64,000 nucleotides of DNA from Sporomusa sphaeroides DSM 2875. Its GTDB lineage: Bacteria > Bacillota > Negativicutes > Sporomusales > Sporomusaceae. The notes beneath the pieces were generated by a model that had not been told where the DNA came from, did not search any database, and saw nothing but the letters and a program-made list of their open reading frames with translations. Made by a program: the position numbers and the translations under genes. The stretch spans positions 2,634,501 through 2,698,500 of the forward strand of contig NZ_CP146991.1 of assembly GCF_001941975.2 (NCBI RefSeq). The letters run 5' to 3'. Below are positions 1 to 9,027 of this stretch, piece by piece (within the stretch, counting starts at the first letter, position 1; the number at the start of each line of letters is the position of its first letter).

Positions 1-500
<500 letters not shown>

Positions 501-675
501 TCAAATAAGATGTTCATATTAACATATGCGATTTGCGACTTAAGAGCAACCCTAGTACTATTTTTATACCATAGTAAATTACCTAATCAGGAGAATACCT
601 GTAAAGTCCCATATGCTATTTTTGACATGATTCAATTCGAATTTCTGCTGACAAGAAAGTCTAAATAGTTAAAGA

Positions 676-706
676 GCCATGCTGAACTTTTACATTTCAG
701 CATGGC
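676..706 (-). terminator. Hairpin downstream of the MBL-fold gene
   Basis: An 11-bp perfect stem (676-686 with 696-706) closes a 9-base loop and is followed on the minus strand by CTCTTTAACTATTT. It lies 100 bases past the stop of the metallo-hydrolase gene. The rest of 489-807 shows no gene I can support. Confidence 0.55.
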
Positions 707-807
707 CCCTTCATGATAGATTTCCTGCATTTATTCTAACGTTGAAAGCTGTGGAAGAATCCCAATAAAACGGGAAACTTGTCACCGCTTGCTTCTGTTT
801 CTGTCCT

Positions 808-1935
808 CTATTCAAGCCTTTCCCACCAGCGCGAAAAACTCTGTTGGTGATTATCAAGTTCTACCGGCTCCCCGATCATGGGAGTAAGGAGTTCATAGTT
901 CTTATCCTGGCTGGCGTTGGTTATCCGTTTGAACGGCTCATCCCATGGATGGTTGGCAATTGCAAACTTGCCGGCATGTCCTGGCAATAACGCTTTGGCT
1001 TTCAATTCTTCAACAGCCTGGACCACTTCCTCCGGCATCATGTGTATATAGGGCCATCTTTGATCATACTGGCCGTTTTCCATAATTGCCAGGTCAAATC
1101 CCTGTAACATTTCTCCGATTTGCTTAAAATGAGGCCCGTATCCACCGTCGCCACTGAAAAATATCCGGCGCTCAGGGGTGACAAATGCAAAACCAGCCCA
1201 CAAAGTCTTATTTTTGCTTAGCATACGGCCGGAAAAATGACGTGCAGGCAACACGTGGATGTCAAAATTATCTTCCAGCTTTATTACTGTAAACCAGTCA
1301 GCCTCCTGTATGAGTTTTGTTTCAAATCCCCATTGTTCAAAATATGAGCCTACCCCCAACCCACAGATTACATGTTTGATTTTTGGTTTTAGTGCAGTAA
1401 TAGTGGGATAATCCAGGTGATCCCAATGATCGTGAGAAATCAGCAAATAATCGATATCCGGCATATCTTCGGCTGTGTATTGACTGGTTGTTCCTTTAAA
1501 AGCCTTATTTAGAAAGGACAAAGGTGCTGCGTATGAGCTAAATACAGGATCAATCAGCAGCCTTTTGCCGCCAAGTTGCATAAAGTACGAAGAATGACCA
1601 AGCCAAATAATTACATCTTTATCTTTATTCAGAGCCATAAGATCTGTTTTTATAACAGGAATGGAATCCACCGGTATTAACCGCTGCTCTTTTTTGGTAA
1701 CAAGAAAACTCCACCAGACGGAAGCTACGCTGTTCCCTTCACTAAAATTAGGAGTGGGGACTATATTTTGAAATTGCCCGTCAACATAATGGGGGGATTG
1801 TTTGATTCTATCCAGACGGGCTCCTTCCGGCAATACGCCAAACTTGGGCTGCTGTAGATAAAGAGTTATACCTAAAGCTAACAGGCCTAAGCCTATTACT
1901 GCTGCTACTACCATTTTTCTTAACCTTCTTTTCAT
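808..1935 (-). CDS. MBL-fold metallo-hydrolase (NAPE-PLD/UlaG-like), membrane anchored
   Basis: A 375-residue protein with an N-terminal hydrophobic helix (about residues 8-28), then a metallo-beta-lactamase fold. The metal-binding signature SHDHWDHLD lies near residue 170. Further metal ligands are likely in LPARHFSGR, FFSGDGGYG and LPGHAGKFAIANHPW. This pattern fits the N-acyl-phosphatidylethanolamine phospholipase D-like group, zinc-dependent hydrolases often tethered to the membrane; the substrate cannot be read. I chose the ATG at 1933-1935 because GGGAG lies six bases upstream; an in-frame start six codons earlier has no ribosome site. It stands alone, downstream of a GNAT gene on the same strand. 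Confidence 0.85.
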   Translation of the reverse strand: MKRRLRKMVVAAVIGLGLLALGITLYLQQPKFGVLPEGARLDRIKQSPHYVDGQFQNIVPTPNFSEGNSVASVWWSFLVTKKEQRLIPVDSIPVIKTDLMALNKDKDVIIWLGHSSYFMQLGGKRLLIDPVFSSYAAPLSFLNKAFKGTTSQYTAEDMPDIDYLLISHDHWDHLDYPTITALKPKIKHVICGLGVGSYFEQWGFETKLIQEADWFTVIKLEDNFDIHVLPARHFSGRMLSKNKTLWAGFAFVTPERRIFFSGDGGYGPHFKQIGEMLQGFDLAIMENGQYDQRWPYIHMMPEEVVQAVEELKAKALLPGHAGKFAIANHPWDEPFKRITNASQDKNYELLTPMIGEPVELDNHQQSFSRWWERLE

Positions 1936-2033
1936 GTAATTCTCCCAAAGCACAATTTTGAGGTAATCTTATTTTGCTTGTTTTCTCAAGTTGCAATGTG
2001 CAATTTGTTTTTTACCACACAAATTTATTTTCG

Positions 2034-2882
2034 CTATTCAACACCATGCTTCTTGCTCATAGTAACATAGTCGGCACGGTCGCGCAGCCAGGGCGAATCT
2101 ATTTGGGTCCGGTCTATACCGCTTAGGACCAAATAAGAGCCGCAGGGGTTATTTACGTGGCAGGCCAAGTGTGGCAAAGCTTGTTGCAGCACTTCGTTGC
2201 TGCTGTTACCGGGATTGCAGTGGATGATTACTGCACTGCCCGAAGTCGGTCTGCAAACACGAAAACTAAGTGTTTTTCCTGCCTGTGGATTGTACGCCAG
2301 GACCGTGGCCTGATAGCCTAACAGCCATTCTTTAGCCCGCATAAGCATTCCCTTAGTATCTTCCAGGGGTATCAACTCAATGTTTTTTTTTGATCCGGCA
2401 GGTGGAACCGACGGCGGCACCAGACTGTAGATGTGAAATTGATTATCAGCGCTAAACCCTAAGCTGCTGTAAAGTGTCATAGCAGCACTGTCTGCTTCTG
2501 CTTCCAAAAATATATCGGCTCCGCATTCACGGGCCATTGTAAGGGCGAAGCCTGCCAGTTCCCTGCCCAATCCTTGCCCGCGGAATTCCGGTGCGATTGC
2601 GAGGTAGTGCAAATGCATCAACTTGTCGCTGTTTTTTTTCAGCATAATGAAGCCTGCCGGCTGGTTACTCATTCGTAATAAGTACGTATTCCCGGCAAAC
2701 AGGGCTGCAATTGATGTAGAAAAGCGAGAATATGTTTTGGCTAAATCCAGTCGGCGTTTCATCAAGTAAAAGTATATGTCGGTCTGAAAAGCATCTGCGA
2801 ACATTTTTTCAATAACCGGCCAATCTCGGTGAACGGCTGGGGTGATGCGCAGTTGCTGTGCTTGTTTTTCTATTGAACTCAC
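2034..2882 (-). CDS. GNAT-family N-acetyltransferase with extra C-terminal domain
   Basis: The first 150 residues carry a GNAT acetyl-CoA-binding fold, with the motif APEFRGQGLGRELAG (motif A, R/Q-x-x-G-x-G/A) and a following beta-strand FLEAEADSAAMTLY. The remaining 130 residues form a second domain that I do not recognise. The substrate is unknown. The start is uncertain: the GTG at 2880-2882 has GCAGGA directly against it rather than at normal spacing. A MerR-type promoter with a 19-bp spacer lies about 115 bases upstream and points at this gene, so induction by a MerR regulator is likely (inference). Confidence 0.75.
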   Translation of the reverse strand: MSSIEKQAQQLRITPAVHRDWPVIEKMFADAFQTDIYFYLMKRRLDLAKTYSRFSTSIAALFAGNTYLLRMSNQPAGFIMLKKNSDKLMHLHYLAIAPEFRGQGLGRELAGFALTMARECGADIFLEAEADSAAMTLYSSLGFSADNQFHIYSLVPPSVPPAGSKKNIELIPLEDTKGMLMRAKEWLLGYQATVLAYNPQAGKTLSFRVCRPTSGSAVIIHCNPGNSSNEVLQQALPHLACHVNNPCGSYLVLSGIDRTQIDSPWLRDRADYVTMSKKHGVE

Positions 2883-2997
2883 TCCTGCTAATCTGGTTTT
2901 ATGGTCAAAAAGCTCCTGTTTCAGAACATCAGCTTGAATTTGCCAAAGCTACCTGTTTGCTTATGGAAACACTACTCTATTTTACTCCCATAAATTG

Positions 2998-3028
2998 ATA
3001 CTATCACTTGAAGTGAACTCTAAGTCAA
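2998..3028 (-). promoter_or_regulatory. MerR-type promoter with 19-bp spacer
   Basis: On the minus strand, TTGACT (3023-3028) and TAGTAT (2998-3003) are separated by 19 bp, the stretched spacing that MerR-family activators untwist. The spacer holds a dyad of the type CTTGA-AGT..ACT..AGTCAAG. It nearly matches the promoter of the merR gene at 36218-36248. Confidence 0.7.
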
Positions 3029-3048
3029 GTATTTTTTTGCCCTTTTGC

Positions 3049-3127
3049 CAAAAAACAGCCAATGTGAGAACCCGTGTATGATCAAAGTGACCAAACTCAA
3101 TCATACGGATAGGTTCACATTGGCTGT
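3049..3127 (-). terminator. Long hairpin terminator of the pxp operon
   Basis: Two arms of about 28 bases pair at their outer 13 bp (3055-3067 with 3115-3127) and again nearer the loop, interrupted by mismatches. On the minus strand the hairpin is followed by six T residues. It lies about 80 bases past the pxpA stop. Confidence 0.7.
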
Positions 3128-3207
3128 GACACTTACGAATACCCAATTGGCACGATCTTCTCAAACACCTAAGTCTTCATCAACCAGAGGGATGATTGAT
3201 GCATGTG

Positions 3208-3978
3208 CTATTTCAATGTTAAACCAAATGGTTTTAAAGCTATCCCCTCTTGCTCCAATTTATGGCGGATGGCTTTAATCATATCAATAGCACCGGGAGT
3301 ATCGCCATGCACACAGATAGTCTGGGCAGTAATAGGTATGATGCTGCCGTCAATGGCGGCGACCTCTTTATGCTTAACCATAGACAACACCCTCTCGGAG
3401 ACAAGGCTTACATCATGGATGACAGCTCCGGCCTGCTTACGCGGAACCAAAGTTCCCTGCGCAGTATAGGCACGATCGGCAAAAGCTTCTTCGACATAGT
3501 TAACGCCTGCCTGTTTTGCCCCTTCAACCATAGTGGAGTTCCCCAGGCATAGCATATAAAGCCCAGGGTCTACGGCTTTAATGGCTTCAGCTATTGCCAC
3601 CGCCACCTGGATATCCTTTTCTGCCTGATTATACATAGCCCCATGCACTTTGACATGCTGCATTTTTATGCCTTCGGCCTGACAAAAAGCCCATAATGCG
3701 CCGATTTGATAAATAACATCTGCTTTTATTTCTTCCGTCGATGCAGCCATGGAACGCCGCCCGAAACCTACCAGGTCAGGAAATGCGGGGTGAGCCCCAA
3801 CCGCGATACCGTATTGTTTGGCTAAACGAACGGTCTTCCACATGTTGGCGGGATCGGAAGCGTGAAAACCACAGGCGACATTAATAGACGATACATGAGG
3901 CATCGCCTCTTCATCATAACCCAGGGTATACACACCAAAGCCTTCACCCATATCACAGTTTAAATCAATAGAAATCAC
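3208..3978 (-). CDS. pxpA: 5-oxoprolinase subunit PxpA (LamB/YcsF family)
   Basis: A 256-residue protein that opens with IDLNCDMGEGFG, the family hallmark, followed by NVACGFHASDP and GAHPAFPD. PxpA works with PxpB and PxpC in the ATP-dependent opening of 5-oxoproline (pyroglutamate) to L-glutamate, a cytosolic repair and recycling reaction. The GTG start follows a GGGAGG site ten bases upstream, which overlaps the last codons of pxpC. The pxpC stop is only two bases before the start, so the two are co-transcribed. The gene is last in the operon and is followed by the long terminator hairpin. Confidence 0.93.
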   Translation of the reverse strand: MISIDLNCDMGEGFGVYTLGYDEEAMPHVSSINVACGFHASDPANMWKTVRLAKQYGIAVGAHPAFPDLVGFGRRSMAASTEEIKADVIYQIGALWAFCQAEGIKMQHVKVHGAMYNQAEKDIQVAVAIAEAIKAVDPGLYMLCLGNSTMVEGAKQAGVNYVEEAFADRAYTAQGTLVPRKQAGAVIHDVSLVSERVLSMVKHKEVAAIDGSIIPITAQTICVHGDTPGAIDMIKAIRHKLEQEGIALKPFGLTLK

Positions 3979-3980
3979 TT

Positions 3981-5012
3981 TTACTTAACCTCCCTAATCT
4001 CTACATGATAAAGCTGTTTATTGACTGTTATCTTGAAATGTCTGGCTGGGCCTGGCGGCTGTTGCTCGTTATAAGCCACTACCTGTTGCAATCTGCTACA
4101 GGCATCGCGTTCTAATGCGAACGCGGCCGCAGCATCGTCTTCACTGCATTTTTTAAAAACAATACTATCACCAGGCTTGGCTTGAGCAAGCAGGCTCAGG
4201 TCAGGCCCAATAACGGTGCCGATTTTCGTATATCCACCTGTTGTTTGTCGGTCAGCCATCATAATTATCGGCATACCGTGTCCCGGTACTTGAATAGCGC
4301 CTTGACACAATGCGTCGGAAATAATATCGGCCTTCTCCTTGTGCTCAATAATACTGCCTTCCAGCCGGTATCCCATCCGGTCAGCCTCTGTTGAAATGCA
4401 GTAGGTGCTGTTAAAGAAGGTCGTTATGCCGGCTTCGGAAAAGTAATCATCCTGCGGGCCTAACAGCACACGCAATTCAATTTGGTCGCGATAGGCGGGT
4501 ATAAACTCAGCCGGCAATAAACGGGGATTCCTGGGCGCTGCATCTGCGTCTTTGCCGATAGGAATTACATCGCCTGCCTGTAAAGCGCGTCCGTCAAACC
4601 CGCCTACTGCAGCGCGCGTATATGTTGATCTGCTTCCTAAGACCACCGGTGTGTTAATGCCGCCGTTAATGGCTACATAGGTCCGGCAGCCACTGATCGC
4701 ATAATCAAAAACCAATTCGCTGCCGGCACCTACCAAGAATCCTGACCAGCTTTTAACAGGAGTACCATTGAGCCGGGCTTGCATATCTGCACCGCAAATT
4801 GAGACATAATAATCTGCTTCAAAACGGAAATGCCCGCCCCGCAGCGTCATCTCTAAAACTGCGGCCGCCGGTTTGTTACCTGCAAGAATATTGGCAGCGT
4901 AATAAGCATAACGGTCCATAGCGCCGGCGACAGGCATACCGAAGGCCTGATACCCCCATCGACCTTCATCCTGGACGGTAGTAAACAGACCGGGGTGAAT
5001 GGTTGTGATCAT
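3981..5012 (-). CDS. pxpC: 5-oxoprolinase subunit PxpC (KipA, carboxyltransferase-like)
   Basis: A 343-residue member of the biotin-dependent carboxyltransferase-like/KipA family, with the opening TTVQDEGRWGYQAFGMPVAG and the motif YVAINGGINTP. It pairs with PxpB. Its ATG overlaps the pxpB stop as ATGA, a sign of translational coupling, and AAAGGTGG lies nine bases upstream. In Bacillus subtilis the homologous Kip proteins also affect the sporulation kinase KinA; whether that holds here is unknown. Confidence 0.92.
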   Translation of the reverse strand: MITTIHPGLFTTVQDEGRWGYQAFGMPVAGAMDRYAYYAANILAGNKPAAAVLEMTLRGGHFRFEADYYVSICGADMQARLNGTPVKSWSGFLVGAGSELVFDYAISGCRTYVAINGGINTPVVLGSRSTYTRAAVGGFDGRALQAGDVIPIGKDADAAPRNPRLLPAEFIPAYRDQIELRVLLGPQDDYFSEAGITTFFNSTYCISTEADRMGYRLEGSIIEHKEKADIISDALCQGAIQVPGHGMPIIMMADRQTTGGYTKIGTVIGPDLSLLAQAKPGDSIVFKKCSEDDAAAAFALERDACSRLQQVVAYNEQQPPGPARHFKITVNKQLYHVEIREVK

Positions 5013-5761
5013 GAATTCAAACCACCTTTCACCTTTAAATCCCTGATAACAGGCTGATACAGGCCTGCCGCCGCCTTAGCCGCAATTTCCTCATATTCAC
5101 TAACCCCAATTGGCTGAAATTGCAAATAGTCACCGGCTGCAAACAAGAACGGATTATCGGCTTTAGGATTAAAGGCTTTAACCGGGGTACGGCCAATTAA
5201 CTGCCACCCTCCCGGACTCTCCACCGGATAAAATCCGGTCTGACTGCCGGCGATACCTACTGAACCGGCCGGAATACAGGTGCGGGGCTTCTGCAGCCGC
5301 GGTGTTGCAATCTTTTCCGACATTCCGCCCAGATAAGGAAACCCGGGAGTAAATCCCAGCATGTATACAAGATAAGGTACTGAAGTATGAATCTGAATAA
5401 CCTCAGCTTCGGTAATGCCGTTATGCTGGGCCACATAAGCAATATCGGGACCAAATTCACCACCATAGCATACAGGAATGCTGATTACCTTAGCCACAGC
5501 CAGACCGCTATCATCATCTGCCGCAGCATGAATAAGGCTGATAACGCGGTCTGTCAGCAGCTTACGGGTAATCTGTGCCGGATCAAAATAAACCAATAAG
5601 GATCTGTATGTAGGCACTACTTCTTTGATTTCCCCTTGGTTTTGCTGCAGCAAAAGACCACTTAGCCTGTGAACCTGCCTGTTAATCCCGGCCTCTATTT
5701 TGTTGGCAAACTCTACTACCAAACCTTGTTCACCGGCTGCTAGAATTCTAACGCCTTCCAT
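5009..5761 (-). CDS. pxpB: 5-oxoprolinase subunit PxpB (KipI, allophanate hydrolase-like)
   Basis: A 250-residue protein with the family stretches VPTYRSLLVYFDP, LGFTPGFPYLGG and GSVGIAGSQTGFYP. The start is the ATG at 5759-5761, which has GAGGTGA five bases upstream; a nine-codon longer frame has no ribosome site. PxpB and PxpC form the ATP-dependent part of the 5-oxoprolinase. The NRAMP-like transporter lies 66 bases upstream on the same strand and most likely belongs to the same transcript. Confidence 0.92.
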   Translation of the reverse strand: MEGVRILAAGEQGLVVEFANKIEAGINRQVHRLSGLLLQQNQGEIKEVVPTYRSLLVYFDPAQITRKLLTDRVISLIHAAADDDSGLAVAKVISIPVCYGGEFGPDIAYVAQHNGITEAEVIQIHTSVPYLVYMLGFTPGFPYLGGMSEKIATPRLQKPRTCIPAGSVGIAGSQTGFYPVESPGGWQLIGRTPVKAFNPKADNPFLFAAGDYLQFQPIGVSEYEEIAAKAAAGLYQPVIRDLKVKGGLNS

Positions 5762-5827
5762 ATTCGTCACCTCGTATTTAAATAACACCCTCAGACTTGC
5801 CGCAGCCTTTTCAGCAGCTTAATTCAC

Positions 5828-7051
5828 CTATTTCCAAAGTGCTGCAATCCCTTGTAAGGAGGTGGCACCAGCATAGACGGAAATCAAGACTGCCAAAATT
5901 CCAAATACCAGCAGCCATAACGGATGCTTGTATTCACCCACAATTTTTGTGTTGTAGGCCGCAAGCAGCATTACTCCTAAAGTTACAGGCAAAATCAGAC
6001 CATTGAGCGAACCGGCAATAACCAGAATGGTAACCGGGCGTCCCAATATAACAAAAACCAGCGTGGAAAACAGGATAAACAACATAATAAAGTAGGAATT
6101 ATACTTATCTATCACCTTAAACGTAGAGCGTAGAAATGATACACTGGTATACGCGCAGCCCACCACAGAGGTAATGGCTGCCGCCCATAATACAATACCA
6201 AAGAATTTATAACCCATCTGTCCTGCTGCATGTTGAAATACGGAAGCCGGTGGATTACTCTTTGCCAGTACAGCACCGCCGGCAACAACCCCCAGGGCGG
6301 CTAAGAACAGGATTGTCCGCATAATACCGGTGACCACAATACCGGTAATGGCACTTTTATTTACTTCTTTCAAATTTTCCTGGCCGACAATGCCTGCATC
6401 CAGCAAACGATGACCGCCGGCAAAAGTAATATAGCCGCCAACCGTACCGCCGACAAGGGTGATCATTGGCAACATCAGCATACCATAGTTGTCCGGAAAT
6501 ACCGACTTAACCACTGCGTCAGCCACCGGTGGATTAGAAATAAACATGACATATGTCGTTAATAAGATCATAAGACCACCGAGAACTTTTGCCACCGTAT
6601 CCATAGCAGCCCCTGCTTCTTTTGAGGCAAAAATTGCGATTGCAATAAGACAGGATATGATAGCACCTGTTTGTTCGGTCATGCCGAAGAGGACATTTAA
6701 CGCCATCCCGGTACCACCAATATTGCCAATATTAAAGGCTAAACCACCCATAACAATTAGAAATGCAACAAAATGTCCTAAGCCGGGAAAAACTTTATTG
6801 GCCACATCCTGACCACGCATACGGCTTATGGCAATAATCCGCCAAACGTTTAACTGGGCGCCAATATCAATAATAACTGATGCTAAAATAGCAAAGGCAA
6901 AATTAGCTTGGAATTTCTCCGTAAACACCGTTGTCTGCGTAAGAAATCCCGGCCCGATAGCTGAAGTAGCCATAATGAACGCCGCTCCGAGAAGAACTGA
7001 CCAGTTCGTCTTGGTCGAAACACCCGGTTTACTAATTACAGGTTCTGCCAT
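5828..7051 (-). CDS. NRAMP-like transporter of 5-oxoprolinase operon (YcsG-like)
   Basis: A 407-residue protein with about eleven membrane helices and the NRAMP/APC fold. The first helix reads SAIGPGFLTQTT where true metal transporters have the metal-binding DPGN, so the aspartate and asparagine are missing. This matches the YcsG branch found beside ycsF/kipI genes. Given its place at the head of the pxp operon, import of 5-oxoproline or a related acid is more likely than divalent metal transport (inference). A GGAGGAG site lies just before the ATG. The 238 bases upstream are shared with the divergent ycsI-like gene. Confidence 0.85.
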   Translation of the reverse strand: MAEPVISKPGVSTKTNWSVLLGAAFIMATSAIGPGFLTQTTVFTEKFQANFAFAILASVIIDIGAQLNVWRIIAISRMRGQDVANKVFPGLGHFVAFLIVMGGLAFNIGNIGGTGMALNVLFGMTEQTGAIISCLIAIAIFASKEAGAAMDTVAKVLGGLMILLTTYVMFISNPPVADAVVKSVFPDNYGMLMLPMITLVGGTVGGYITFAGGHRLLDAGIVGQENLKEVNKSAITGIVVTGIMRTILFLAALGVVAGGAVLAKSNPPASVFQHAAGQMGYKFFGIVLWAAAITSVVGCAYTSVSFLRSTFKVIDKYNSYFIMLFILFSTLVFVILGRPVTILVIAGSLNGLILPVTLGVMLLAAYNTKIVGEYKHPLWLLVFGILAVLISVYAGATSLQGIAALWK

Positions 7052-7211
7052 TATAATCTCCTCCTAAAATTGTATTGCCACCAAATTGTATTGCCACCTT
7101 TTAACAGTTTCTACAATATTAACAAATTACCTGCAACAGTTTATATGTATACATTTCAATAATTTGGTATTGGCTGCAAGTTAGCACCCGAAAAAAGAGC
7201 AATAATAAAAT

Positions 7212-7240
7212 TTTATACTTTTTGGATTTTATGTTATAAT
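7212..7240 (+). promoter_or_regulatory. Probable sigma-A promoter of the ycsI-like gene
   Basis: A perfect TATAAT (7235-7240) lies 17 bp after a weak -35, TTTATA. The start codon is 50 bases downstream. The flanking 7052-7211 region is A/T-rich and must also hold the divergent pxp promoter, which I could not pin down. Confidence 0.55.
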
Positions 7241-7289
7241 CAGGAAAATAAGTGCCCTTAATTTTATGCTATGTTAAGGAGGACTGCCA

Positions 7290-8081
7290 ATGAATAATGT
7301 ATCAGCCATGACGCCGCATAGCGCCAGAGAGCTTTTCCGCAGTAACAAGCTCATACAACCAACTGCCGGTATCGCCAAGGGATATACACAAGCCAATTTG
7401 GCGATTTTACCAAAATCTATGGCTTTTGATTTCCTGCTGTTCGCCCAGCGTAATCCTAAACCTTGTCCAATATTGGATGTAACTGATGTCGGTTGTCCTG
7501 AACCCAAATTAATGGCTCCCGGTGCTGACCTAAGGTTTGATGTTCCTAAATATAGAATTTATAAAAACGGTATCCTGACAGACGAACCGACAAGCATTGA
7601 AAAATACTGGAGCGACGATTTGGTGGCTTTTTTGTTAGGCTGCAGCTTTACCTTTGAATCAGCTCTGTTAGACGCCGGAATCGGCATCCGTCATATTGAT
7701 GAGCAGTGCAATGTCCCCATGTACATAACAAATATTGAGTGCATACCTGCCGGGATTTTCCATGGCCCCACTGTCGTCAGTATGCGCCCTATTCCCTACG
7801 GGCAAGTGACTCGCGCTGTTCAGGTAACCTCACGGTTCCCGGCAGTTCACGGTGCACCTATCCATATCGGCGATCCTGCTCATATTGGCATAAAAGCTAT
7901 TGATAAACCCGACTTTGGTGATGCAGTAACTATCAAGCCCGGGGAGGTTCCTGTATTTTGGGCCTGCGGCTGTACTCCGCAAGCAGTCGCAATGACCGTC
8001 AAACCTGAGCTTATGATTACCCACGCACCTGGTTATATGTTTATCTGCGATGTCAGAGATCAATCACATGCCGCTTTATAA
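7290..8081 (+). CDS. DUF1445 putative hydro-lyase (YcsI family)
   Basis: A 263-residue protein covering the whole YcsI/DUF1445 family, with GCSFTFESALLDAGIGIRH near residue 120 and PVFWACGCTPQAVA near the end. Its mammalian relative is the C-terminal part of D-glutamate cyclase, which converts D-glutamate to 5-oxo-D-proline. That chemistry fits its divergent position opposite the 5-oxoprolinase genes, although the bacterial activity is inferred here. AAGGAGG lies eight bases upstream of the ATG, and a two-way terminator follows. Confidence 0.9.
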   Translation: MNNVSAMTPHSARELFRSNKLIQPTAGIAKGYTQANLAILPKSMAFDFLLFAQRNPKPCPILDVTDVGCPEPKLMAPGADLRFDVPKYRIYKNGILTDEPTSIEKYWSDDLVAFLLGCSFTFESALLDAGIGIRHIDEQCNVPMYITNIECIPAGIFHGPTVVSMRPIPYGQVTRAVQVTSRFPAVHGAPIHIGDPAHIGIKAIDKPDFGDAVTIKPGEVPVFWACGCTPQAVAMTVKPELMITHAPGYMFICDVRDQSHAAL

Positions 8082-8110
8082 TATTCATTGCCAGGGTGTA
8101 TTTACCATAT

Positions 8111-8168
8111 AAAAAAACTGCACCTTCCAAGCGTTAGATTTTTGTCTAACCTTTGGGGTGCAGTTTTT
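8111..8168. terminator. Bidirectional terminator between ycsI-like and DUF169 genes
   Basis: A-run, CTGCACC arm (8118-8124), internal GTTAGA/TCTAAC hairpin, GGTGCAG arm (8157-8163) and T-run. It sits between two convergent genes and serves both strands. Confidence 0.85.
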
Positions 8169-8178
8169 ATTTTATCAG

Positions 8179-9000
8179 CTACGCTTTCCTGTTGCGGCGG
8201 GCAATCTGCTCCGGCGTCCCATAGGCTCCGGTGTAGTAGTTTTGGCTTAACACTATTTCCATAGTATCTGTCTGCCCGGCCTCTGCCAGTCTTTGAGCTA
8301 CCCTCTCTTTGTCCTGATTAAATTCCATGGGATTAACCGTTTGACGCAGGCCATTGATCACAAGCTCAAGATAATGGTGGGGAATGCCAATTCCCAGTTC
8401 GTCCCTTGACCACTGAGCAACACATCTTGTCCCGGAACAAAGCATGGAAATGTTGGGCATATTCCTTTCGTGAGGATAGGATGTACACTCCTGACAAATG
8501 GCACACATCCCGGCCATTTTTATCTCCTTCATCTGTCCGTGATGATACGCATACGCTTGCGTAATCCGCATGGCATTATAGGGCGTTGTAACCAGGATAA
8601 CAACATCCGGCTTGCTGGTTGTATATTGCTCAAGCGGCATAATTTCAACACCGGCACACTTATGGGCGCAATATATCATATCCCTGGCAACGGCGCGGCT
8701 CACACCCAGATTTTCATAAACTCCTAACTTTGCATGCCTGCTGCCGGAAACGGCGTCTTCCGTGACATCAGCCATCCCCAGCGCACGGGAAGCAGCAAAA
8801 CAGCTACAATGAGCTGCATCCATTTTATAACTGCGACCTTGTCCGGCCCATTTGACTGCGGTACAATATGGCATTCCATTTTGAGGAGCTTTAGCCAAAC
8901 TTTGCACATAGTCGGCTTCGGTCAGTAAAAACTTGATACCAACAGGTTTTCTGCGCAAGTCCAAAAGAATATCCAGCCATTTTGCAGCATGTATTGACAT
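8179..9000 (-). CDS. DUF169 family protein
   Basis: A 273-residue protein of the DUF169 family, rich in cysteines (CTAVKWAGQG, HCSCFAASRALG, CAHKCAG, CAICQECTSYP, CSGTRCVAQWS). The conserved cysteines suggest a metal or redox centre, but no reaction is established. It follows metQ by 27 bases with no terminator between, so it is the fourth gene of the metNIQ transcript. A link to sulfur or methionine metabolism is inference from that position. The start has AGGTGAT a few bases upstream. Confidence 0.85.
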   Translation of the reverse strand: MSIHAAKWLDILLDLRRKPVGIKFLLTEADYVQSLAKAPQNGMPYCTAVKWAGQGRSYKMDAAHCSCFAASRALGMADVTEDAVSGSRHAKLGVYENLGVSRAVARDMIYCAHKCAGVEIMPLEQYTTSKPDVVILVTTPYNAMRITQAYAYHHGQMKEIKMAGMCAICQECTSYPHERNMPNISMLCSGTRCVAQWSRDELGIGIPHHYLELVINGLRQTVNPMEFNQDKERVAQRLAEAGQTDTMEIVLSQNYYTGAYGTPEQIARRNRKA

Positions 9001-9027
9001 TTATATCACCTGTCTTAATTATTCCGG

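Noticed and set aside
3049-3127. Inverted-repeat element that could be a MITE
   Set aside because: A T-run follows on the minus strand and it sits right after the pxp operon, so a terminator explains it.
5828-7051. Manganese transporter MntH
   Set aside because: The metal-binding DPGN motif of the first helix is replaced and the operon context is 5-oxoproline.
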